From Athripsodes cinereus (lineage: Eukaryota > Arthropoda > Insecta > Trichoptera > Leptoceridae), in contig OX388314.1 of NCBI GenBank assembly GCA_947579605.1, positions 28,488,948 to 28,552,947 on the forward strand: a DNA stretch of 64,000 nucleotides. Direction: 5' to 3'. The notes below the pieces were generated by a model. It made no database searches. It was not told the origin of the DNA and saw nothing but the letters and a program-made list of their open reading frames with translations. Positions 22,170-33,737 of this stretch are shown here, piece after piece. The position numbers and the translations under genes are program-made. How positions within the stretch are numbered: position 1 is the first letter of the stretch; the number at the start of each line of letters is the position of its first letter.

Positions 22170-22510
22170 TCAATAGAGAATGTTAGAAACTGTGGGGAAA
22201 AGCGATATTAGAGCTGTGCATATAATGCGAGTATGTAAATTACGATGGTTTGGACACGTGGAGCGAATGAGTATTGATGAGGAGGGTGTTTATGACAGAA
22301 AGGTGAGAAGGTACGAACATCCGAGAATTACAATATGGTTTGACCACGTATATCAAATTCTCAAGGATGACTGCGTGATCAGTAAAAGAAATTGTCGTGG
22401 ATGTATGAGAAATTGCATGAATGTGAAGGAAGTAAAACAATGTAAACATTGAGCAATATGGCGCTCCGTTCTCTCCACTTACCCCACATGGGGTACGGCG
22501 TGAAGGTATA
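22170..22510 (+). pseudogene. RTE-D LINE, C-terminal coding end
   Basis: The frame 22180-22452 encodes KLRWFGHVERMS, then RRYEHPRITIWFDHVYQILK and RNCRGCMRNCMNVKE. The end WRSVLSTYPTW-TA lies just beyond a frame break, and GGTATAGA repeats follow directly. This is the domain after the RTE reverse transcriptase and the best C-terminal RTE-D copy here. It supplies what the copy at 9130-9893 lacks. Confidence 0.8.
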
Positions 22511-23274
22511 GATACGTAGATAGACAGAGAAACAAAGAATGGAATCGAAGTCTTTTACTTCGCCTAGGACTTCGTGGAGTGAATTAATTTTTATAAACCC
22601 CTTTCTTCATAAACTTTGAATGCAAATGAAATATTTTAAACGTTGTATGTTCTTGTTTAACTAATTATATTTAAATATACAATGAAAATTATTTAAAGAG
22701 CTTTTCGGTATTCCAAAACAAATTATGCGTAGGTATTTTAAAACTTCTCATAAAATATTAATTTCGGAAGCCCCGCTTTTTGTCGTCGTTTTCAATACCA
22801 GAAATATAATTATTTATAATAACGACGTCATGTTTGTAAGTAGGTATACTCCAATTAATTATTTTTCAGATTATATTTTTAGCATTTTAAATTTGAAAAG
22901 GCTTCAGTTTTGCGCATCCAGGAATCAAGATATTTTGTTGTTAATTAAATGTTGTGGGTTCAGTTCGTGCAATATTGCCAAGACTAATTTCGAGTAAATT
23001 GATGAATTTGATAAAGCGAAGACATAATAATTTTTAAAATAAATCAAACAATCTTGCAGATAATAAACAAATAAGTTTCAGCAATGAATGTGGGTGTAGT
23101 AATATAAAGGCAATTGAATAAAGTCTTACATTGTGTTTGTAGGTAGGTACTAAATATTTTATTGCAAAATGCATCAAAATATTGAGCGAAAAATGTGATT
23201 TATGATCCATAAATTCGACCAAAAAGTCCATAAATTAAAATTGATAATAACTTACCCTTTATTTAGGTAAACAC
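22511..23274. other. AT-rich, no gene recognised
   Basis: Nothing supported. Confidence 0.4.
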
Positions 23275-23535
23275 CGGTAGGTATGTGTTATGGCATAGAT
23301 GTCATGTTGTAGCGTTTGAGCCACGAAATCCCGGGTTCAATTCCCGGTCACGGAATAATGAAGAAATACATTTTTCAAATTGTTCTGGGTCTGGGTGATA
23401 TATGTACCTGTATGTTATTAATATTTTTAAATGTACGTATCGTATCATGAATTTCCATAATAATTACAAGATCCATATCTTAGTTTGGGACTAGTTCGAT
23501 CTGTGTCAATATTGTCTTTGTATTATATTGGATAC
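23275..23535 (+). mobile_element. SINE-1, diverged copy
   Basis: B box GGGTTCAATTCCC, TTCTGGGTCTGGGTGATA, and the end TAGTTTGGGACTAGTTCGA are retained. The A-box part is degraded. Confidence 0.75.
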
Positions 23536-23549
23536 TGTGAGTTTATGTG

Positions 23550-23690
23550 CATTTAAGTGCGTGTATGAGAAACTGTATGAACGTGGAGGAAGCGAAGGAA
23601 GTGTGTAAAGATAGATCTGTTTGGCGTTCCGTTCTCTCTGCCTACCCCACTTGGGACACGGCGTGAGGGTATAGTATAGTATAGCATAGT
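23550..23690 (+). pseudogene. RTE-D LINE, extreme 3' end
   Basis: Encodes CMRNCMNVEEAKEVCKDRS, then WRSVLSAYPTWDTA and a stop, followed at once by repeated TATAG. It shows most clearly that RTE-D ends in a pentamer repeat just after its stop codon. Confidence 0.8.
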
Positions 23691-23779
23691 AAGTTCATAA
23701 TTTAAAATAAACAAATGAACATACACCTTTCCACCCATCCCGAAAAAAACAACTCGATGATGTTTCTTTGCATACTTTT

Positions 23780-23905
23780 TACATTACACAACCGAGAGCA
23801 CAGAGCAAAAATCATCAGCATCCCATATTCAACACATTTACGCGTCTATTGAGTCAGGTCTCCTCATGGTATTCCTGACGTTCTCATTTTGTTGCCATGG
23901 GGAGG
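23780..23905 (-). repeat. RTE-A 3' fragment, strongly degraded
   Basis: CCGAGAGCACAGAGCA, CTATTGAGTCA and ATTCCTGACG resemble the complement of the RTE-A coding end. Confidence 0.45.
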
Positions 23906-24654
23906 TTTTGCCATAAAAGGGAATTACTCAGGCCATTGAAAACATGGTGGACAAAAAAACAATATAACAAAATATTTAGTAGGTAATATCACTTAAATAT
24001 TCTCCTATAAAAATACACCTTAAGAAAATATTTTATAACCATCAATATTCCTTAGAATCAACTTTGATTAAACAAAAATAAAACTGAAAAAATTAATTAC
24101 TGATTAACTTGTATACTAGGCATAGAATAAAAGTATTAAATTGCTACCATTTTAAATGGTGAGTACAACCCTCAATGATATAATACCCTTTACCAGGTAT
24201 TATATGTTTACAAATTTGTTAATTTAAAATCCGTTGTAAACATTTTACAAAGTCCCCTGTTACCATATTGTAGGTAACTATTCCTCTGCAAACATTATCA
24301 TTGAATTAGTATCGATTTAAATTTCAAAAGGTACCTATTAAAAAAACCAAGTTAATAATAATGATGATAACATTTATGTTGTATAGTTACCCCCTCAGGG
24401 GAGATTATTTGGATGTTTGAACGATGAAATGTAAACGAGAAATTGATCAACATACATAAAAAGTTGTTACGTGGAGTAGGTATGTTGTGTATGGAGAGTT
24501 TGGTTGAATTGAATAGTCAATATCGCTCACAGCTATTCGATGAATTGAATTGATTTATAGACAAGCATGTTTGTTATTCTTAAAAATTAAAACATGCAAC
24601 ACGTGTATGACAGATAAATACAAAAATTAATAATATTGTTCCAACTTAGTATAT
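23906..24654. other. AT-rich, no gene recognised
   Basis: Nothing supported. Confidence 0.4.
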
Positions 24655-24785
24655 CGGACGACAACTTTTCTAAGGTTTTCACTAAAAAGATACAAATTAA
24701 TCGTCCGATTAATTTATATCTTTTGAGATTTGTTCGAAATTCGATAGACCTTCAACTAGCAGTATATTGTGATGGTCAGTAGACT
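24655..24785 (+). repeat. Dispersed repeat shared with 8665-8770
   Basis: Plus-strand copy of the same unassigned repeat, with GACGACAACTTTT, AAAGATACAAATTAAT and GTGATGGTCAGTAGACTA. Confidence 0.6.
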
Positions 24786-24841
24786 ATGATGTTGATGATG
24801 ATTCTGGATGATTTTATTTTGACGCTTCTATTTTATTATTT

Positions 24842-25150
24842 TTTTATTTTATTTACAAATCCACGGCGTGAGCCTTAAAAATGTTTGAAAATACACAAAA
24901 AATATACAAATCAAACACAAACACTGCTGGCCATAAGAACAAAAGACTGTCGAAAAACAAAAACACAAATGGGAATCAATGCATAATATCAAAATTTTAG
25001 TCAAATCACAAATTATTGGAGTGTCAGTATAGAATGTCAATGAAATGTTTAGCAATATGTCAAGAATTAAATTAAAATTGAAATGAAGTTTGGAGATGTC
25101 AAGTAGATAGAAGAAAGAAAAAAATCTATTAGAAATGGTACAAATATTTT
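24842..25150 (-). repeat. LINE-E 3' UTR copy
   Basis: Starts TTTATTTTATTTACAAATCC, then CACGGCGTGAGCC. It is colinear with 19885-20165 for about 280 bp. The upstream side is interrupted by the PIF/Harbinger-like insertion. Confidence 0.75.
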
Positions 25151-25182
25151 AAATGTCATAAGAAATGTAGTCAATAGTTTAA

Positions 25183-25794
25183 GGCCCAAAATTACAATAC
25201 AGGCTTAAGATCCTCCTTAACCTTAAGGAACACATAAAGCTTCGCTTTCCAAAATTACGCGAATTACAATGTCTCCTTAGCACGAATTTGCGGCTTAGCC
25301 TACTCCTTAAGTTAAGGAATACCCGGGGGTGTCCTCAACAACGTTAAGCTTGCTTAAACTCAGTTATTTTTTTCATCACCAGGAGGCGCCACTAGTAACA
25401 ATAAGAACAAACTGACATTAATGTCATATGTTCGCGCTTTCATTACGCTTTTTGTTTGTTGTTTCTAAGGTTGCTTCATTTTGCGCTTCTATTTGAATTT
25501 TTTCGTTACTGACCCTATTTCGTCGGTAACGAAAAAATCCAAGAGCATTTACGAAATCAAAACAACAACACGAAAAATGGCGCGCGTCGCCGTTAACATG
25601 ACAGATGTGAGGTTAATGCATAGACAAAATCACGATAAAACAACTAGTAGGGCTACCAACTTAACCATATTTGCGGCTTAGTCAAGTCGCAGTCGAATAT
25701 TGATTGAAATTCTCGTGTGAGCAGTAAGCTCGACTTAACTTTTAAGCCTCCTCACCAAAGCTCCACGATAAGCTACTGATTGTAATTTCGGGCC
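25183..25794. mobile_element. PIF/Harbinger-type MITE
   Basis: The ends are GGCCCAAAATTACAAT and, on the other strand, GGCCCGAAATTACAAT: 16-bp inverted repeats with one mismatch. TAA flanks both sides (25180-25182 and 25795-25797), the 3-bp TWA duplication of the PIF/Harbinger superfamily. The 612-bp body is less AT-rich than its surroundings and contains a 12-bp hairpin TTTTTTCGTTAC/GTAACGAAAAAA at about 25500-25545. A 66-codon open frame at 25481 has no transposase motif, so the element is non-autonomous. Confidence 0.75.
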
Positions 25795-25797
25795 TAA

Positions 25798-26039
25798 ATG
25801 TCATAAGAATAATTAGTCTATAATAGATTAAAATGTCAATAAAAAAATGACATTTTAATCTATTTGTTATAATTATAATTAATTATAATTAACATTAAAA
25901 TGTTAATTATAATTTACCAACGTTTCTATTTATGTATATACCTTCTACCTATCTACATCCAACAAAATTAAAATAATAGACACGTGGCGCCGAGTTTCGA
26001 AATTCGCTATAACACATTTTTACGAAAATTGAGTTATTA
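25798..26039. other. AT-rich spacer
   Basis: Contains TTAATTATAATT inverted runs only. Confidence 0.4.
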
Positions 26040-26115
26040 TGATGATGATACTGGATGATTTTATTTCTTTGAAGCCGTTTAACAGTCCCTAGACCGTCTC
26101 AAGGGCGCCAGTGAA
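26040..26115 (-). repeat. CR1-F LINE 3' tail
   Basis: GATGATACTGGATGATTTTA, GCCGTTTAACAG, GACCGTCTCAAGGGCGCC. Confidence 0.6.
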
Positions 26116-27509
26116 GAGTTTGTCAGCCAGTTTATAATATGCTTCTGAAGCTGGTAACAGTCTGACTATCTCTCAATGGCACCGGTAGGTGATTCCGCGA
26201 AACCAGCCTAACACCAAAGGACCTCTCATAGAAGTACCTAAGACTAATCGACTCTTATCACAAAATTGATACTGTACTGAATATTTGGAAAAAATCACAA
26301 TATTTATATTTTCACTGGCAGTACCTATTGATATTAATAAAAGTAGAAGAAAACATAACCGCGATGACTCCCTTGTCATTAATTTTTTTATTATTTCGTT
26401 TCAATTCGTCAGTTGCTTGATTGAACCTTATATCAACTCATCGGGACACACTTTTTAGTAAACCAGTTAGACAAATATTTGTATTCAATCACTGCCGATA
26501 CGCAGGTAGTCGGGTATCAGCTTTCTATTCAGGTTGGTAATACTACTAATTGTGTCAACAAAATTATACTGAAATACTTATAAAAATCAAATTCTGAATT
26601 TTGTTAATAAGTAACTAATTAATTATTATTAGAGGTAAAATTTCAACGAACAAATTTAATAAGAGAATATGCACGAGGAATATTGTATGAACTTTAGGGA
26701 GGGAAAATACAGAATTACGTTAAATGGTTTACTTTAGCGATCCAGCAGAGGGCGTCTTCTGGCAATATATTACCTATAAACTTTCTATCTCATATCATTT
26801 TTTCGCTGGATTGCGATATCATCCAAATAATTCAATTTAAATATTCTTTAGACGATACAAAAGATAAAGAAAAAATTGAAATACAAAAATAAATATAATT
26901 TTCATATCAATTTCTGTGTTAGAATTTTATACCTTAATTTTAAAATACCAATCCTTTTGTCGTCCTTCAACAAATTACACCAAGGACTTTATTACAAAAT
27001 TAAGCTGGGGTATATATATTTTTTATTTCATTCCTCTCAATTGGGCCATTAGCCAATTAAGTTTTATTTGTTTAAAACCTTTTAACTGTAGTATCATTTA
27101 CAAGGATAATAATAATGAAACAACTAGATCAAAAGAATTTATTTGCAATTAATATTTTGATGATATAATATTATTTACCTTTGTGTAATATTGACTTTAT
27201 ATTTTCAACTGTTTATGAATAATTTTCATGGCAAAATTAAAGCAGATCTAATCTAAAATAGATTTTTTATCATTAAAGGTATATTAACTAACTGATAGCC
27301 TTCATCTGTTCACTTCTGGATATGGGTCTTTTTCAAACTTTTTCATTTTCAACAAACACGAACCTTATTTTTATACAATTTAGATCGTTTATTGATTGAG
27401 TTGATGTTTATTTTGTAAAATTTCATATTAATTTATGGAAATAAATACTGTACTGTTTGAGTTTTGGTATATTATAAATCAAAGCAGACGAAATTATTAC
27501 AATCTAGAT
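26116..27509. other. No gene; one small RTE-G scrap
   Basis: Positions 27298-27345 (minus) resemble RTE-G: CACTTCTGGATATGGG and AACACGAAC. Two open frames (26173-26379 minus, 26916-27152 plus) have no recognisable motif. Confidence 0.4.
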
Positions 27510-27806
27510 CAAGGGTGGCCAACCCGCGGCCCGCGAAGCATATGCACACTTTTTTAATAATAGTTGGTTCAAGTACCCGTTACTTTTTTGGGAGATGTAA
27601 TTGAGAAAATATTAAAAAAAAACGAGGAATTTTGAAATATTAAAATTCCTATACCATTTTGAAAATTTGGCGAGGGGGGGGGGTAGAAATTTCAAGGGGA
27701 AGTAAAATTATCAAATGTTCCATATATAGACTATATTTTTGTGCGGCCCGGTAGGAAATCTCATTCTGAAATTTGGCCCGGCTGCTGAAAAGGTTGGCCA
27801 CCCATG
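27510..27806. mobile_element. hAT-type MITE with 8-bp target duplication
   Basis: The 297-bp element starts CAAGGGTGGCCAACC and ends with the complement of CATGGGTGGCCAACC, giving 15-bp inverted repeats with one mismatch. ATCTAGAT at 27502-27509 and 27807-27814 is an exact 8-bp duplication matching the hAT preference nTCTAGAn. Internal CGCGGCCCGC and GTGCGGCCCGG are typical of hAT MITE subterminal regions. A run of ten G lies at 27674-27683. No transposase frame. Confidence 0.9.
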
Positions 27807-27814
27807 ATCTAGAT

Positions 27815-28090
27815 GATACTACCCGGCGTCGCCAGGGTGAATTTCATAAAATTTTTCGTTATGGCGACACGTGACAGCGAAACTGTCATACAAACGTCAC
27901 TTTCATACAAAAATACAATCCAAACTTCCGACTTTTCCGTTGGATTTTCCAAAACTTATTTTTCATGCAAACCGTGTCCTGATAATAAGAAACACAACAA
28001 AAAAAAGAATTAACCAATTCGGTTTAGCCGTTCTCAAGTTATGGCGGAACATACGTCATGGTCAACTCATTTTTATTTATGTAGATTACG
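27815..28090 (+). repeat. Unclassified interspersed repeat
   Basis: Begins ACCCGGCGTCGCCAGGGTGA and includes CCAATTCGGTTTAGCCGTTC. The frame reads QFGLAVLKLWRNIRHGQLIF. Similar wording occurs in many arthropod repeats, and 38803-38865 has a related CCGATTTGA segment. Class not determined. Confidence 0.4.
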
Positions 28091-28454
28091 ACGCAGCCCA
28101 CATGAGTAAAGATTTATAACACACCGAGTGATACGAAAACGAAAGCAAAGTAAGTGTAAATTAAAATAAATTAAAAAATGCATTTTACTGGACCTTACAC
28201 ACCGCGTGATGAGTGAAGTTATCAACCAACAATATCACCCTTTATGTCGAAACGCTATTCCTGTCTCCTATTTGACGGAGTTTGTGCAATCTCTTCAGGT
28301 TGTAGAGATGGGGTATCTGTATTGTAACATTCTTGATTTTTTTTTATTTGGTCAAGTCCTTTGAACGTCAATACTTCAAAACTATTTTATACCAAAATTT
28401 AAGGGACAGATAGAATGACTCTCTCTGATGCCTAACAAAATTTAATTTTTTTTT
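28091..28454. other. No gene recognised
   Basis: Nothing supported. Confidence 0.4.
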
Positions 28455-28520
28455 TTTTTTACACGTGTAGACAATTCACACAGACCGAGCTAGTCCCAAA
28501 CTAAGATATGAATCTTGTAT
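28455..28520 (-). repeat. SINE-1 3' fragment
   Basis: GTAGACAATTCACACAGACC, GAGCTAGTCCCAAACTAAG and GAATCTTGTATT are the 3' end of SINE-1 on minus, cut by a LINE-E tail. Confidence 0.75.
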
Positions 28521-28524
28521 TTTT

Positions 28525-28615
28525 TTTTTATTGATTTATTTATTTATCACATGCCCACGGCGTGAGCCTTTAACACGTTAAACGTATAACAAATTAAATA
28601 CAATTTGCCAGTCAA
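28525..28615 (-). repeat. LINE-E-like 3' tail
   Basis: TTATTTATTTATCACATGCC then CACGGCGTGAGCC, as at 24842 and 19885. Confidence 0.6.
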
Positions 28616-29599
28616 TAATAATAAAAATGAAAAAAAAATGAATTGGTACAAATTTATTAAAAAAAATATTAAGATGCAAGAAAAATAGTAGTAATTTAAA
28701 CAAAACAACAATAGTAACAAAATAAAATAATTAGATCAATTTATAAATCAAGGTATTATTGTCATTATACCTACTCGTATTTTATTAATTTAAAGTTATC
28801 AATCTTAATATTGACAATAATGGTAAAATAAAAAAAAATCTAGCAATAAACTCCAGTTTATTATGTCACTGAGGGTCACTCCATCTACCTTATTTTTCAG
28901 TAAAAAAACTGAAATACCCATTTATGCAAAAAAAAATTAAGAACTACCTGAGTATGAGTGTCACACTAAGTGTATATTAAAAATTGTTTCTTGCTGAATC
29001 TTGTTTTGTAGGGACAAAATTATTTGAACTGTAAAAACCAAGTGATTTTATTTCTAGTGGGCTCGTAATAAATTTCCGGTTAAATTGTGTCTATTTTTAG
29101 ATGGAGTTTAACCAAAATCGAACCTTCTTCTTCATGTAGACGAATTGTGTGGGTATTGCGAAGGTAATTTATATTTTATTGCCATCCTCTACAATATCAC
29201 TGTGTAATTATTTAAACGAATTCTGCTGGTCGACCTCCAGAATTTTACAGGAAAACCTTCGACCAAAAAGTATACCTACAAATAACTTTTTACCGAGGTA
29301 CTGACTTACTTACAAAAAAGTTTGAATCTCGTATAAATTAAAAATGTTTTTAATTAAACAATCTTTCTTTTGTAGTTATATGTATAAATAATTTTTAATT
29401 TATGACTTTTTTAATTATTAATAGATAAATACAAATTTTATAAATTGATTTTAATAAATTTATGGTTGTTATTCGTTGAAGCTAACTATATATCCATATT
29501 TACAATAACAGCATCTCATAGAGTCTCTTAGAGTTATTACTTTTTTAAAGAAAAATGTATGTTGTTCTGTGTTTTGACATTAACCTAATACTTATGTAA
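28616..29599. other. AT-rich, no gene recognised
   Basis: Low-complexity A/T runs. No coding signal. Confidence 0.4.
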
Positions 29600-29680
29600 A
29601 ATAATAATAATCTGGACAAATTATTGAGCGCCGTTTTGTGGTACAAACTACCGCAAGAGCGCTTTTCAGATTTTTTTAAA
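29600..29680 (-). repeat. CR1-F LINE 3' tail, diverged
   Basis: ATCTGGACAAATTATTGAGC, GCCGTTTTGTGG, GCAAGAGCGC. Confidence 0.5.
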
Positions 29681-30434
29681 ATTTATTTATTGTTATGATC
29701 AAATTTTAATATATTTTATAAATATAATTTAACTTTTAAAAAAAAATTAATGCATTTCTTATTGTCACAAATTTGAAATATGAAACAATTACGTGAGTTC
29801 TAATTTTAGGTTATTTGTCACAAATTTTATCCACTAGTTCATTTGTTTTAAATTTGTAATTTTTAAATACTTAGTTTGAAAGTAATTTAACACTCAAAAA
29901 ACAAATATCTTTATAAAACTATTGAAACTAAAAACACTGTATTAAAATTTTGTTATTTTGAATCATTATTAGAAAATATTTTAATTTTTAAAAGTGAGAC
30001 GTCAGAGGTTTCAGGCAGCCACTACAGGCGCCATCCACCGACTTTTAATAATAATAAAAAAAAAATAGAAAATACACAATAATATTTATCAAATATGACT
30101 GATTACTTTATTCATGATTGAATATCAATGATCAAATAAATAAAAATAAATAAATAAAAAGTATACCACATTTCTTATTTGTAGATTTAACTTATTATTC
30201 TATTCACTGGAATGTGTCTAGTGATGTCACATTGACTTCACTGATCGTTGTCAATCTGTGTGTTGTGACAGACGAGTTGGTAGTCTATTGAGCGATCCTA
30301 CTACAAATATATTTACGATATGAGCTAACAAACTATGTAAGCTTATTAACCTGGGAATTATTATGTTAAGAAAATATCAACCAATCGTGCGTCAGTTAAT
30401 AAAGGTAATATTGCTTAATTTTTTTTGATTTTGA
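29681..30434. other. AT-rich, no gene recognised
   Basis: Nothing supported. Confidence 0.4.
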
Positions 30435-30668
30435 AATAACAGGTTTGTTGACTAACAATGATAAGATATAGGAAAGCATATTGCGATAATACGGCCATGT
30501 GGCCAGAAGACCATCTAAATGGTGTAATCAATAAAGAACAATGTATCGAGGTTACCGACAAGATATGCGGGACTGCGATGTTTCCCTCGAGGATGCACTC
30601 GACAGAACCAAGTGGAGAAATAAAACAAGAAAGGTAGACCCCACTACCATGTGGGTATGATAAGTACC
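30435..30668 (+). pseudogene. RTE-H LINE, C-terminal coding remnant
   Basis: The plus strand reads ILRYYGHVARRPSKWC, then YRGYRQDMRDCD, DALDRTKWRNKTRKVDPTT and a stop. The YGHVARR and DR-KWR motifs match the C-terminal end of an RTE-type ORF2 distinct from A, B, D and G. The frame is broken by a stop. The longer open frame on the opposite strand is a shadow. Confidence 0.65.
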
Positions 30669-30744
30669 CATGTAGAAGAAGAAGGTATGAAGTTAAAATA
30701 CAATGCAATGATATATACCTAAAGTATACACTTTAAATATATAG

Positions 30745-30965
30745 TGAGATGAAGCGCGGGCGTCCGAGAACTACATGGCTTGAACGTGTAAATCAAATTT
30801 TCAAGGACGGCCGTGTTTTGAGTTAGAGAAATCGACGTGAGTGGATGACAAATTTTATGACTGTGGAGGAAGCGAAAGAAGTATGTAAGGACAGATCTAA
30901 TTGGCGTTGCGTTCTCTCTGCTTACCCCACTTGAGATACGGCGTGAGAAAATAGGTAGGTAGATA
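30745..30965 (+). pseudogene. RTE-D LINE, 3' coding end
   Basis: Encodes MKRGRPRTTWLERVNQIFK, a stop, then REWMTNFMTVEEAKEVCKD and WR-VLSAYPT, followed by a GTAGGTAGA tail. GRPRTTW is the usual RTE C-terminal motif. Confidence 0.75.
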
Positions 30966-31879
30966 TAAACTTACTGATTTTTTTTTCAATGTTTTTATTT
31001 TGTCACTACATACACATTTGATTACTGTATATTGATTAACTGTTAATTCTTACTCATAAGTTTACTTTAACATTATATTATTTTGTTGTTCTCATACATG
31101 TTTATGTAATTTCTCTGCGAAAATAATAATTATTAGTCATGGGAATTCATCTTTTCGGGTTCATTATTTCATACAACATGTAAATTGTTTTCAATTCAAT
31201 ACATTTAAAATGAAACCCCCGTTTCTTATGCTCGCCGTTACTTAAACATTCGTAAGTAAAATAATAAAATCAAATAATTCTGGAAATAATAGGTATCTTT
31301 ATTATTATTATAGACTGATAAGCTCAGGAAAGCAAAGAGAATTCTCAATTATTTTCGTATATTATGAAAATGCCTTGAAACCTTTCTGTAAGCTCTTAAA
31401 GTGAATAATAATGAACAATGAAAATCGCAAACAAAAATAAAATACAGTTCTAGGTATGATTTTTTTTGCATGCTTTTATCGACGTTTATGATATTAAAAC
31501 ACGACTTTAATGTCCCTCCAAAGTCACATAAATGACAATAGTTTTAAAGGAAAGTTTAAAGGTTTCATATAATTTTCATTTTATCTCTTTTCACTACATT
31601 ATAAATTGCCAATTACATTTATTTATTTAACATGAAGAACAAAAAGACGAAAAGATGGGTACTAAATTTGAGTCTGTTTTAAAAAACAAGCACTTAACAA
31701 CTTTTTTAAAATACTTATCAGTAGAAAGATTACGCAAACGATAGACTGTTAAATTCTCATTAGAGTGCGTACATCTTATGTAAATCCTCCTGAGACGAAA
31801 TTTCATTCATTTAAATAAAAAAAAAACATATATTTATTAATTTTAATAAATAAAATATAAAAAAAATATATTATTGAGC
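30966..31879. other. AT-rich, no gene recognised
   Basis: Nothing supported. Confidence 0.4.
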
Positions 31880-32050
31880 ACTGTTTAATCTCCACTATGT
31901 TAGGTTAAATACCGAACGTTTTCGCCTATACTTGTAGGCATCTTCAGGGAAACTGAAATCTAAAAATTGTGAGGGCTGTTGTTCATGTGGTGAGAAGGGT
32001 GCAGGTAGTGGGAGGGGTAGTGGGAGGGGTAATGGTAGATATGGAGTATA
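31880..32050. repeat. Possible Penelope-like fragment with a G-quadruplex motif
   Basis: CGAACGTTTTCGCCTATAC and GTAGGCATCTTCAGGGA resemble Penelope-like flanking repeats. Positions 32010-32029 have four G runs (3, 4, 3, 4) separated by 1, 4 and 1 bases, inside a GTAGTGGGAGGG tandem pair. Confidence 0.4.
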
Positions 32051-32154
32051 TTTATTACTTTTAAATTGACTTTACATATACATCGCGAATGAATGACCCT
32101 ATTCTTTGGCACGATCCGCCATTTTTTGTATTTAGAGCCATTCTATGTTCTACA

Positions 32155-32345
32155 TATTTATTTATTTATTTAGATAATAAACTGCTGAATCAGCCTTTAC
32201 AAATAAAACAAATAAAAATAGGAACAGTCAAGAAAAATAATGCATAAAGAGAAAAACAATAGGTATACAAAAAGAGAAAAAGAAATAACATATGTACTAC
32301 CAATTAATTTCTAATAGGTAAGTACTGGTATATTTAATGAGATAA
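32155..32345 (-). repeat. Truncated copy of the 51-56 kb LINE, 3' UTR only
   Basis: The complement is colinear with 55665-55855. Shared blocks are TTACCTATTAGAAATT, TATACCTATTGTTTTTCTC, CTTGACTGTTCCT and TTTGTAAAGGCTGAT, ending in AAATA repeats. It shows that the LINE has dispersed, and it places the 3' end of the element near 55855. Confidence 0.8.
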
Positions 32346-33215
32346 AAAGAATATAAACACTAATACAATAGTGTAAAATTAATTATAATATGTATATCTG
32401 AATATGATTATCCTTCCAGTTTGACCAATGTTATACATATCTGGAACAAAGTTATAAGTGATTATTACTGAAGATGGATGAATGAACAAAAAGCTTTTTA
32501 TAATAATATAGCAATTGAGTGAAAGTAAACAGTGTTTTTATTTTATATATTTTCATTATCTAAATAATACCATTTTAGACAAAATGCTTCTAGTTCAGTC
32601 CCCACTTTCCTTTAATATTGGTAATATATTATATTGTGTCTTGGTATTAAGCTATCTCAATTTATAGATGGCAATTTGGTTCTACTAGACTTTGTTATTT
32701 GCAGATCATCTCTTTTCTCAAGAAAAAAATAAATATAAACTCTATTTCATTTCATTACACTCGTAAAAGGAATCTCATCAAAAGTCTCAATTTATAAGGT
32801 TTACCAGCTATAAGCTCAGCGAATTGAAGGAAACTTTATTACTAAGCAACTTCTATTTAAGTATATTTATATTTTTCTTTTTATCTATACGTTCATGATA
32901 TGTCCCATGTGATATAGGCAGAGAGGATGAAACGCTGTTTAGACCTTTCCTTATTCTTACATAATTTTTTAAAGCTTTTTCTATATTCATACAATTTCTC
33001 GTTTATTTACAATGTATAAAAAACATATGATTCTATAATTAAAAAAAAATGTTAAAAGGAAACACCGTTTATATTTCAAACTGATAATATATTATACCTA
33101 GGTATAACTAGAGAGCTTACGTCAAGAAAGATATACTTAAGCTTAAACTAAATATAGAAATTATTTAAAGTGAATGACTGAAAAAACTGTATAATTTAAT
33201 ATCATTATAGCTTAA
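32346..33215. other. AT-rich, no gene recognised
   Basis: Nothing supported. Confidence 0.4.
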
Positions 33216-33375
33216 CCCTTTCAAGTCCGTGAAGTTTCTTAAAGTTATTTTAAATATTAGTTCTGTTTTGTTGTCAAAATGGAAGAGTTACAACTTAAAA
33301 ATAAATGAAGTTATTTAAATTGTTACAGTTTTGGAAAACATGTATCTGAATAAAACTTATTAAATAATACCTATA

Positions 33376-33411
33376 GTAAGTTACAATCCATTGGATTGGT
33401 CTGCAACGATT
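33376..33411 (-). repeat. RTE-B, only the last ~35 bp
   Basis: AGTTACAATCCATTGGATTG and GTCTGCAACGA are identical to the RTE-B 3' terminus. An extremely 5'-truncated copy or a rearranged scrap. Confidence 0.65.
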
Positions 33412-33702
33412 TTAATAAGACTTATTTTGTTCATACATCACCTATACTGCAATAAATATTTGTTTATTTTACAGTAAAGCAAAACTTGTAATTAGTTAAT
33501 ACTATTTAAGTATAACAATGATTTGGTGTGTTTTTTGCAAAACAAATATTGTTAAAAAAAAAGTGAAAAACAGCAATATTATAAAATAAATCAACATTTT
33601 GGTAGCAGATATTTTTAATGTCGAGACAGAAAAATCACGAGATCATAAGTCTTAAAATTATAATTACATATATGAAATTAAGATTTTCATATTTACTATT
33701 AC

Positions 33703-33737
33703 AATTACATCACGGCATATCACACAAGTGGAGTTAG
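33703..33737 (-). repeat. Family C fragment, 3' terminus
   Basis: CATCACGGCATATCACACAA then GTGGAGTTAG. Confidence 0.55.

Noticed and set aside
30415..30708. 97-residue minus-strand protein with hydrophobic stretches
   Set aside because: Antisense of RTE-H; hydrophobicity comes from complementing a charged coding region.
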